NCBI GenBank assembly: GCA_025924495.1
Contig: JAICIG010000148.1
Location: 1 to 16,188 of the forward strand
Length of the DNA: 16,188 nt
Origin: Pirellulales bacterium
Lineage (GTDB): Bacteria > Planctomycetota > Planctomycetia > Pirellulales > JAICIG01
Reading direction: 5' to 3'
Below the pieces are notes generated by a model. The model saw only the letters and a program-made list of their open reading frames with translations, did not search any database and was not told the DNA's origin. Positions within the stretch are counted from its first letter, which is position 1, and each line of letters begins with the position of its first letter. A program made the translations under genes and the position numbers. Below, in pieces: positions 8,929 to 14,510 of this stretch.

Positions 8929-10988
8929 CGCATCGTCTCCCCGCCGCCTCGCGGCGATCCAGCCGAGACAGTCTCGGAACCGGCTCGCGACGTCGCGCGA
9001 AACTTTCCGGTAACCTCGGAGAGGAGTTCCTTGGCGTCCAGGATCAATACGGCTTTGCGATCGCCCAGTTCCGTGGCGCCCGAAATTCCGGGCCTTCGCA
9101 CCAGACGATCGGTAAGCGGCCGGATCACGATTTCGTGGATGCGGAGCACCGCGTCGACAACCAGCCCGGCCGATGATCGCTCGTCGCCGACAACGAGCAC
9201 ATACAAGACGTCGCGGTTGGCTTCCGGCAGGTCGAAAAATCGCGCGAGGCGGACCAACGGCAGCGACTTTCCGCGGTTCACCGCGAGTTCGTTCCCCTCG
9301 ATGGCGGTGACGTCGCTTCGTTCCAGTCGCAGTATTTCGCGCACGGACGCTTGCGCGATGGCATATTTTTCGCCCCCCGCCGAAACGATGAGCGCGTCGG
9401 TGATGGCCATGGTAAGCGGCAGGCGAATCGTAAAGCAGGTTCCTCGGCCCGGGGAGGTATGCACCTCGAGCGCGCCGCCAAACTCTGAAACGGCGGCTCG
9501 CACAGCGGCCATGCCCACGCCGCGCCCGCTCACGCGGTCGGCCTCGTCTTGCGTCGAGAACTCGGGCGTACAGATGATGTCGAGCAACGTCGCGTTATCC
9601 AGTTCGGCGCCAGGCGTTAGCAGTCCTGCCGACAATGCTCGTGCCTGCACCCCTTGCAGATCAATTCCCCGCCCATCGTCCTCGACCTCGATGACGACCG
9701 ATTCGCCCGCGGCCCTGGCCCGCAGAGAAAGCCTGCCCGAGGCTTCCTTGCCGCGCGCCGTCCGCTCCGCGGCTGTTTCCAACCCATGGCTCACTGCATT
9801 GCGGACCAGGTGCAGCAGTGGGTCCATGATTCGCTCGACGATCAACTTGTCGACCTCGGTCTCTTCGCCGCTCAATTCGATAATGACGGACTTGTCGGTG
9901 CCGCGGGCCAGATCGTGAACGATGAAATGCATTCGCGAGAAGACTTCGCGAATGGGGACCATGCGCACGCGCATGACCGCCTCGCGCAAGTCGCGGATTT
10001 GCCGCTCGAACTTGCCGTTGGTCTCGGCGAACGTGCGGTAAGCGCGCTGGGGCGTCTCCCGGCTGAACTGGCGCAAGTCCTGCTCAAATCGTCCGCGCGT
10101 AATAACCAACTCGCCGACCATGCGCATCAAGTCGTCGAGCTTGCCCAGATCGACTCGCACGAGGTTGGAGCGTGATCTTGATTTGCCGCCCGCTGCGGTC
10201 GGCCGGCTGCCGATGTCTTCGGCAGCGACGCTCGTCGGCAACTCAAAGCGAATCTCAACGATTCCTTCGTGCAACCCTCTCTGCAAGTCTTCGTCCGCGG
10301 CATCCGTGATGACGATAAACGCGAAGGCGACCTGTCCTGAGCGATTGACCTGGGGAGACGCGTGTACGATTCTTCCCAGCGACTCCAGCGCTTTTCGCAC
10401 GGCATTGACGTCAATCCCCTGGTTCGCCAAGGCGGGGGTCGGCGCGAAACCGAAGCAGCATACGGCCGAACCGGCAGCCAACGCCCGAGTAATCGCCTCG
10501 CGCTCGCTCGGCGATAAGCTAATTGCCGCAGGATCAATCGGAAGGTGGCTGGCGCGCTCTAGCGAGCTGACCGCCGCTTTCGGCGTCAACGCGGCCAGTC
10601 TGGCAGCGAGCTGCGAGATATCGGGCGATCTCGATGCCTGCCGTCGAGCCTCAACGATCTCTTCGATCGCCTTGACGCCGCTGATCAAGGCGTCATAACC
10701 CTCGGCTTGCAGTGTCGTAGCGCCCTTCCGCAACGACCCTAGAAACGATTCTAAAACGTGCGCAAGTTGCTCCGCCTCGCGCACTCCGACCATCGCCGAC
10801 AAGCCTTTGATGGAATGAAAGCTGCGGAATAGATCATCCAACACGGAGCGATCGATGCTCGGTTGGCCCAGCGAGCCGCGCAGTTCGAGAACGCCGCGAT
10901 GCGCCTCAGCCAAATGCTCGTCACACTCGGAGAAGTACTCCTCCGGAATGTGGCCGAATGCTTGCGGGGATGACTGATCGTCCGACAC
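8925..10988 (-). CDS. cheA: Chemotaxis sensor histidine kinase CheA
   Basis: This 687-residue protein has the full CheA layout. P1/HPt (about 10-115) carries the phosphorylated H58 in FRSFHSIKG. A P2-like segment (about 175-250, VCCFGFAP...GIDVNAVRKALESLG) is the expected CheY/CheB docking region. P3 dimerisation helices lie near 277-345 (VDLGKLDDLMRMVGELVITR). The P4 kinase domain has N-box HLVRNAVSHGLE (N397), G1 EVEDDGRGID (about 435) and G2 SGRGVGM (about 487). P5, the CheW-like domain (about 525-655), is present. There is no fused receiver, unlike FrzE. CheA phosphorylates itself at H58 under receptor control and passes phosphate to CheY and CheB. It is the first gene of the operon. The start is GTG at 10988, with GAAGG about 6 nt upstream. 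A glycine/serine-rich tail (about 668-687) is probably disordered. Confidence 0.96.
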   Translation of the reverse strand: MSDDQSSPQAFGHIPEEYFSECDEHLAEAHRGVLELRGSLGQPSIDRSVLDDLFRSFHSIKGLSAMVGVREAEQLAHVLESFLGSLRKGATTLQAEGYDALISGVKAIEEIVEARRQASRSPDISQLAARLAALTPKAAVSSLERASHLPIDPAAISLSPSEREAITRALAAGSAVCCFGFAPTPALANQGIDVNAVRKALESLGRIVHASPQVNRSGQVAFAFIVITDAADEDLQRGLHEGIVEIRFELPTSVAAEDIGSRPTAAGGKSRSRSNLVRVDLGKLDDLMRMVGELVITRGRFEQDLRQFSRETPQRAYRTFAETNGKFERQIRDLREAVMRVRMVPIREVFSRMHFIVHDLARGTDKSVIIELSGEETEVDKLIVERIMDPLLHLVRNAVSHGLETAAERTARGKEASGRLSLRARAAGESVVIEVEDDGRGIDLQGVQARALSAGLLTPGAELDNATLLDIICTPEFSTQDEADRVSGRGVGMAAVRAAVSEFGGALEVHTSPGRGTCFTIRLPLTMAITDALIVSAGGEKYAIAQASVREILRLERSDVTAIEGNELAVNRGKSLPLVRLARFFDLPEANRDVLYVLVVGDERSSAGLVVDAVLRIHEIVIRPLTDRLVRRPGISGATELGDRKAVLILDAKELLSEVTGKFRATSRAGSETVSAGSPRGGGETMR

Positions 10989-11156
10989 CGGGCGCCTTCT
11001 TTGTCGCTGATGGACTACGTGCCGCCTGTTGATCCTGGCGAAGGGGCGGCGTTTGAGCCCGCGTCAGACACCCGCTTTTCAGGGGGCGACTTGCGACAGA
11101 GATGGTTCGGGGTCTCGCCCGCCTCGACCATTGCGGCCCGTGATTTCGCCTAGGCC

Positions 11157-11185
11157 ATCTTAACTAGCGATAATCGGCAGTTCAA
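11157..11185 (-). promoter_or_regulatory. Candidate sigma-70-type promoter of the che operon
   Basis: Read on the minus strand, TTGAAC (plus positions 11180-11185) is followed after 17 bp by TAAGAT (11157-11162). Each hexamer matches four of six consensus bases. Transcription would begin near 11150, leaving a leader of about 160 nt before the cheA GTG. This is an inference from spacing and sequence only. Confidence 0.35.
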
Positions 11186-11195
11186 ACGTCGCTAG
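11164..11195. promoter_or_regulatory. Inverted repeat overlying the candidate che promoter (operator-like)
   Basis: Perfect arms CTAGCGA (11164-11170) and TCGCTAG (11189-11195) are separated by 18 bp. The arms flank the -35 hexamer and touch the upstream edge of the -10 hexamer of the candidate che promoter. The arm-centre distance is 25 bp, a little over two helical turns, so both halves would face roughly the same side of the DNA, which suits a dimeric regulator. No regulator can be named. Confidence 0.35.
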
Positions 11196-11270
11196 GGCCG
11201 ATTCCGCCTGCAATTCAACGCATGGCACGTTCGCGGACACTCGTTTCGCCGCCGCAGGCTCGCGTCTCGT

Positions 11271-11283
11271 CCGGCTCAGCCGG
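11271..11283. repeat. 13-bp GC-rich palindrome
   Basis: CCGGCT-C-AGCCGG is a perfect palindrome around one base. The single-base centre makes it a poor RNA hairpin, so a protein-binding site is the more natural reading. It lies about 128 bp upstream of the MCE gene start. Chance occurrence in GC-rich DNA is possible. Confidence 0.3.
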
Positions 11284-11410
11284 CAAATACAACTGTTTCG
11301 CGTCGCTTATTCCACGTCTGGTTGCAGGGGCCGCAGCTCCCGGGGCCTCGTCGCGCATAGAATAAGGTCGTCAGGCAAGTTTCCTGCACCGCACTGGCGA
11401 CGGAATTCCT

Positions 11411-11974
11411 ATGGCAGATGAACGACTCATGAAGTTTCGCCTCGGCATCGTCGTCGTGGCCACGGCTTTGGTCGCCGTGACGCTGGTCCTGCTGTTTGGC
11501 CGCGTCCCCGCGATCTTCAAAAGCTCCTACCCGATCTATGTGAAGTTCAAGGACGCTTCCGGAATTTCGCCGGGCACTCCCGTCACAAAGTTTGGCATTC
11601 GCATTGGCCAGGTGACCGAGATCGGTTTCGCAGACGACGGCAAAAGCGCGCTGGTAACGCTCGCGATCGATTCCAAGATTCGGCTTACCACCAACGAAAC
11701 CTTTTCAATCAATAAAAGCATGCTCGGCGATGCGGTCATTGAAGTCGTCAGAAAGGCCGGCGCTCTCGGCCGTAGAGCAAGCATCTCGCTTGCTCTTCAA
11801 GCAACACGGCATTCGAGCCCATTAATCAAGGTCCCGCAAGCGAGCACGCTTAATCCCGGCAAGACTTGCGCCATGATTAATGTGGCGCAAGCAATCTCGC
11901 CGACTTGCGGCAGCCTGGCAAACCTCATTGCGACACGATGCCCGTGGTCGTCACCCGGGACTGGCCCAGCGTGA
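11411..11974 (+). CDS. MCE/MlaD-domain protein, 3' part probably degenerate (possible truncated gene)
   Basis: This 187-codon frame starts MADERLMKFRLGIVVV. A signal-anchor helix (about 9-30) is followed by one MCE domain (about 39-115; YPIYVKFKDASGISPGT, KFGIRIGQVTEIGF, MLGDAVIEVVR). MCE proteins of the MlaD type are anchored in the inner membrane, form hexameric rings and carry lipids across the periplasm with an ABC transporter; no transporter genes are adjacent. After residue 117 the sequence loses the character of the family: it is low in hydrophobic-helix potential, rich in S/T/P/C and spans two perfect DNA hairpins. Planctomycete relatives usually continue with a long helical region. 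The last 50 bp overlap the 3' end of the opposite SHD1 gene. I infer a 3' deletion or lost stop. A functional short MlaD-length protein is the alternative. Confidence 0.7.
   Translation: MADERLMKFRLGIVVVATALVAVTLVLLFGRVPAIFKSSYPIYVKFKDASGISPGTPVTKFGIRIGQVTEIGFADDGKSALVTLAIDSKIRLTTNETFSINKSMLGDAVIEVVRKAGALGRRASISLALQATRHSSPLIKVPQASTLNPGKTCAMINVAQAISPTCGSLANLIATRCPWSSPGTGPA
11774..11796. repeat. Perfect hairpin with 9-bp stem and 5-nt loop inside the 3' part of the MCE frame
   Basis: AGAGCAAGC (11774-11782), loop ATCTC, GCTTGCTCT (11788-11796). The right arm can also pair with CAAGC at 11798-11802 to form a smaller alternative hairpin. No T-run follows on either strand, so it is not a standard intrinsic terminator. 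It may be a terminator remnant or an RNA-stabilising structure at the end of the MCE transcript. Confidence 0.5.
11865..11891. terminator. Perfect 9-bp stem hairpin between the convergent MCE and SHD1 genes; possible bidirectional terminator
   Basis: CTTGCGCCA (11865-11873), 9-nt loop, TGGCGCAAG (11883-11891). The hairpin lies 33 bp beyond the SHD1 stop and just after the likely real end of the MCE domain, where a shared terminator is expected. The right arm CGCAAG can instead pair with CTTGCG at 11904-11909. There is no U-tract, so the terminator call is tentative. Confidence 0.4.
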
Positions 11975-13853
11975 GCGAATTGCCGGGGCCTTGGCCCTTC
12001 GTCGGCTTTTGCAAAAACTTGGGCAGCTCGACGCGGTCGAAGAACGTATAGTCGGGCTTCTCGCGCTGCCGCAGATGATCGCCCACATTCTCGCCTCTTT
12101 TCAGCGAGATGACGAAAGGCACGTTTGTGCCCGTCGTTTCCCATGCCGTATCTCCCTGATATACGAACTTCACGCGGCCAAGGTACTCCTGCACTTTGTA
12201 ATCGCCCGAACCGTGGTACGAGATCTGCCGCACCTTCGGGCCTTCCATGGAGGCGGCAAGTTCGATAGTTCCATTGTCGCCGGCCTGGCAACCAATCGCT
12301 TGCAATCGAGCGGTAAGCGCGCTGCGGACATGCTCTCGCTGGGCGGCGTCAGGAATGCCGGCCAGATTCAAGCGGACGGTCGTGCCGGCGCGAAGCACGA
12401 ACAAGTTCGGATCGGTAAGCGCCTTTTTCAACAGATCCTTGACTGCCGGCTGTGGAATTTGGGCCGCCACCAGCGCGCCGGGCTTCTGTTCGCCGTCGGT
12501 CACGGCGAAAAAGGTCCAACCTGCCGCCGAAACGACTTTTTCCTGGCCTTCATAGGTCCACAGCTTGAGTTGATTCTCCAGATCGATCAGGAACTTCCCG
12601 CCCGCCAGCACGAAGTTGTCATCGGGGTAGTCGATGCTGCCATGGACATGAATGCCCGTGCAAGGGATCGTGCGCTCCAGATTGCCGCTGGCGACGTCCC
12701 AGACCAACACTTTATCGGACGCGACGCAGCCAAGCTTCTTGCCCGATGGGCTAAACGCCAGGTAAGGCCACTGCAACGGTTGCGGCGTCGCCTGCTGGGC
12801 AATCACTTCGCCGCGGACGATATCGTAGATGCCGACTTCCTTGCCATTGCAATACGCGATCCGTTTCCGATCAGGGCTAAGGGCCGGCACGGCGCCGTCG
12901 ACCAGACTGAACGTGGTCAAAGGTTCCAACTCGGGGTACGACCAAATCACCACCTTTCCGGCGCGACTCGAAGTGGCAAGATGCGTTGAATCAATGAACT
13001 CGCCCCACAGCACGTCGCGCGCGGCGCCCTGCACGTCGTCATAGGGAGTCCAGACGACGCTGCGCACCACGTTCTTCCCCTTCAGCAGCCAGACTTCCAG
13101 GCGATCTTGATTCCCGAAGCCGAATTCGTCGCGCCGCATGACGATCTGCCGCCCATCGTCGTGAACGGCCAACGGCGCCATCTGCGCCGGCGCCGACGCC
13201 GCAGCGCTCGTTTTGCCCGTGGTCAAGTCGCAGAGCACCACGCGCGTGGTCCCCGCCGGCTTCGGTTCGCCCAGCACAAAGCTGACGGCGGCCTTGCCGG
13301 CGGCGCGGCTCACGGCGACGCCCTTAATGCCATCGAAAAAATTCGACTTGCTCGGCAGCGGAGCGGTTTTTGGCTTCGAGGCAAAGCCCTCGACCGACGC
13401 AGGCGCCTCGACTTCCCACTTTTCGGTCGTCGCGAGCGTGACCTGCTCGGCGCTCGTCCAATCGACCTGCACCGTGCGCGGCCCTTCGCCTGCCGAATCC
13501 TCATCGGCCGGCGGCGTCTCACGCGCGGGCTTTTTGCTTTTCGGCTTATTCTGGAAGGGGCTGTCGCTCTTGCTTTCGAAGGGATTGCCGCTGGATGATT
13601 TCATGGCCTCGGCGACAAATTTCTGATCGGCCTTCGAGAGCTTGGCGAGGGGAATCTCCAAGGTGCTGCCGTCGGATTTCTCGAGCGTAACTTTCCCGTC
13701 TTCCAAAGAAACGAACTCGGCCTTGATCTTGTGCTTGCCTGTGCTGTCGGTCCACGTGCGCACCTCCGCGGCGCCTGTACGCGCCGGAAAAACAAGCATG
13801 CACCAGGCCAGGGCGACGCCACAGATCAGAACTCCGCGACGAAGAGCGTTCAT
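11925..13853 (-). CDS. Secreted SHD1-domain protein with beta-propeller (WD40-like) body
   Basis: The chosen start, ATG at 13853, gives 642 residues beginning MNALRRGVLICGVALAWCM and ending in a likely signal peptidase site near ARTGAAE (29-30). GAGG lies 9 nt upstream. A GTG 33 bp further up would put extra residues before the signal peptide and is less likely. Residues 30-83 match SHD1 (RTWTDSTGKHKIKAEFVSLE, IPLAKLSKADQKF), a small SH3-like domain common in planctomycete exported proteins. A low-complexity linker (about 84-125, K/S/P rich) follows. A propeller-like region (about 175-450) has blades such as ALSPDRKRIAYC and LAFSPSGKKL...VLVWDVASG. A further alpha/beta domain (about 485-642) is unrecognised. 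It is probably periplasmic or surface-located and binds other proteins or polymers; no enzymatic motif was seen. It is transcribed divergently from blaI. Confidence 0.85.
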   Translation of the reverse strand: MNALRRGVLICGVALAWCMLVFPARTGAAEVRTWTDSTGKHKIKAEFVSLEDGKVTLEKSDGSTLEIPLAKLSKADQKFVAEAMKSSSGNPFESKSDSPFQNKPKSKKPARETPPADEDSAGEGPRTVQVDWTSAEQVTLATTEKWEVEAPASVEGFASKPKTAPLPSKSNFFDGIKGVAVSRAAGKAAVSFVLGEPKPAGTTRVVLCDLTTGKTSAAASAPAQMAPLAVHDDGRQIVMRRDEFGFGNQDRLEVWLLKGKNVVRSVVWTPYDDVQGAARDVLWGEFIDSTHLATSSRAGKVVIWSYPELEPLTTFSLVDGAVPALSPDRKRIAYCNGKEVGIYDIVRGEVIAQQATPQPLQWPYLAFSPSGKKLGCVASDKVLVWDVASGNLERTIPCTGIHVHGSIDYPDDNFVLAGGKFLIDLENQLKLWTYEGQEKVVSAAGWTFFAVTDGEQKPGALVAAQIPQPAVKDLLKKALTDPNLFVLRAGTTVRLNLAGIPDAAQREHVRSALTARLQAIGCQAGDNGTIELAASMEGPKVRQISYHGSGDYKVQEYLGRVKFVYQGDTAWETTGTNVPFVISLKRGENVGDHLRQREKPDYTFFDRVELPKFLQKPTKGQGPGNSLTLGQSRVTTTGIVSQ

Positions 13854-13905
13854 GGCGATAACCTCACAGAATAAGATTGCGACCACAGATACGCGAACGG
13901 CTAGA

Positions 13906-13927
13906 GCAGGTCGCTCTTTTGACCTGC
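13906..13927. promoter_or_regulatory. Inverted repeat upstream of the SHD1 gene
   Basis: GCAGGTC (13906-13912) and GACCTGC (13921-13927) are separated by 8 bp (GCTCTTTT). It lies 53-74 bp upstream of the SHD1 start codon, between that gene and the first BlaI-like palindrome. It could be an operator of the SHD1 promoter or a small hairpin. No matching site occurs elsewhere in this intergenic region. Confidence 0.35.
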
Positions 13928-13943
13928 AGTCGCCGGCCGCCTC

Positions 13944-13967
13944 AAACTACGAAGCGATTCGTAGTTT
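13944..13967. promoter_or_regulatory. Operator-like 24-bp perfect inverted repeat (site 1), probable BlaI binding site
   Basis: Arms AAACTACGAA (13944-13953) and TTCGTAGTTT (13958-13967) surround GCGA. The inner 16 bp read TACG-N8-CGTA (13948-13963), the same frame as site 2. BlaI/MecI repressors bind dyad operators as dimers, and blaI is the nearest regulator gene. The site is about 95 bp upstream of the SHD1 start and 151 bp upstream of blaI, so it may serve either promoter. Assignment to BlaI is an inference. Confidence 0.6.
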
Positions 13968-14059
13968 TGCAAGCCGTTCGTTTTCTGTCAAGCAAAAAGC
14001 GGCTTTTGCGATTCGCTGTGACTGATTCTCGCGGCGGCAGGCCAATCTAACATGATTTG

Positions 14060-14087
14060 TTGCAATCTACGTAAGCCTTCGTATATT
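14060..14087 (+). promoter_or_regulatory. Candidate blaI promoter
   Basis: TTGCAA (14060-14065), 16-bp spacer, TATATT (14082-14087). Transcription would begin near 14094, about 24 nt before the blaI ATG at 14118. The related TACG-N8-CGTA site lies in the spacer and -10, the expected place for a repressor. TTGTTG at 14057 with a 19-bp spacer is an alternative -35. Confidence 0.45.
14068..14083. promoter_or_regulatory. Operator-like dyad TACG-N8-CGTA (site 2) overlapping the blaI promoter
   Basis: TACGTAAG/CCTTCGTA pairs at six of eight positions and has the same outer half-sites and spacing as site 1, whose start is exactly 120 bp upstream. It covers the promoter spacer and the start of the -10, so a bound BlaI dimer would block RNA polymerase. 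This fits autorepression, the usual behaviour of BlaI-family repressors. Confidence 0.55.
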
Positions 14088-14117
14088 AGAGCGGTTCGCC
14101 CATTCCGTGGTCGTTTT

Positions 14118-14510
14118 ATGTCGCACAACGAATCCATTCCGCGACCCACGCAGGCAGAAACCGCGATCCTGCAAGTGCTCTGGCAGCAGGGCCCAAGCAC
14201 GGTGCGCGAAGTGCACGAGGTGCTCAATGCCGAGCGGAGCACCGGCTATACCACGGTCCTGAAGCTGCTGCAGATCATGCTGGAAAAGGGGCTGGTGCGT
14301 CGCGACGCAAGCCGCCGTTCGCACTGTTATGAAGCTGCAATCAGCGAGCGGCATACGCAGCAGCAGCTCGTCGCCGATCTGCTCGAACGAGCCTTCGGCG
14401 GATCGATGCGCCGATTGGTGATGCACGCTCTGACGGCTCAGAAGGCTTCGCGAAAGGATCTGGCCGAGATCCGCAAAGCGCTCGACGAACTGGACAGGGG
14501 CGCAAAATGA
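14118..14510 (+). CDS. blaI: BlaI/MecI-family transcriptional repressor
   Basis: This 130-residue protein has a winged helix-turn-helix (about 8-72: PTQAETAILQVLWQQGPSTV, YTTVLKLLQIMLEKGLV) and a C-terminal dimerisation helix region (about 76-127, LVADLLERAFGGSMRRLVMHAL). BlaI-type repressors bind dyad operators as dimers and are inactivated when a partner M56 protease signals. The start at ATG 14118 (MSHNESIPRPTQAE) gives the normal family length. An upstream in-frame ATG at 14052 would translate through the candidate promoter and is rejected. The ribosome site is weak. The stop overlaps the ATG of the next gene (ATGA), so repressor and protease are translationally coupled. Two TACG-N8-CGTA sites upstream are its probable operators. 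Targets need not concern antibiotic resistance. Confidence 0.93.
   Translation: MSHNESIPRPTQAETAILQVLWQQGPSTVREVHEVLNAERSTGYTTVLKLLQIMLEKGLVRRDASRRSHCYEAAISERHTQQQLVADLLERAFGGSMRRLVMHALTAQKASRKDLAEIRKALDELDRGAK

Larger units (their letters stand above)
10989..11410. other. Divergent intergenic region between cheA and the MCE-domain gene
   Basis: This 422-bp stretch has no convincing coding frame. It holds a plausible promoter for the che operon on the minus strand, an inverted repeat over that promoter and a 13-bp GC palindrome, each listed separately. It must also hold a promoter for the MCE gene on the plus strand, but I see no good -35/-10 pair. The only candidate is TAGAAT near 11358, which lacks a -35 at the right distance. 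The probable che leader (about 160 nt) has no structure that I recognise as a riboswitch. Confidence 0.6.

Noticed and set aside
11223..11238. TGGCACG resembling the -24 element of a sigma-54 promoter
   Set aside because: The required GC of the -12 element is not at the correct spacing (CGGA instead of TTGC), and it points toward the MCE gene with no enhancer-type features.
13854..13886. GTG at 13886 as start of the SHD1 gene
   Set aside because: It would place 11 residues with no signal-peptide logic before a well-formed signal peptide. The ATG at 13853 has GAGG upstream.
13986..14012. AAAAG/CTTTT short inverted repeat as a terminator
   Set aside because: The stem is only five or six base pairs with a short loop and lies between divergent promoters, where no transcript ends are expected.
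14052..14117. ATG at 14052 as start of blaI
   Set aside because: This region contains the candidate promoter and operator, and the extra 22 residues are outside the normal BlaI fold.
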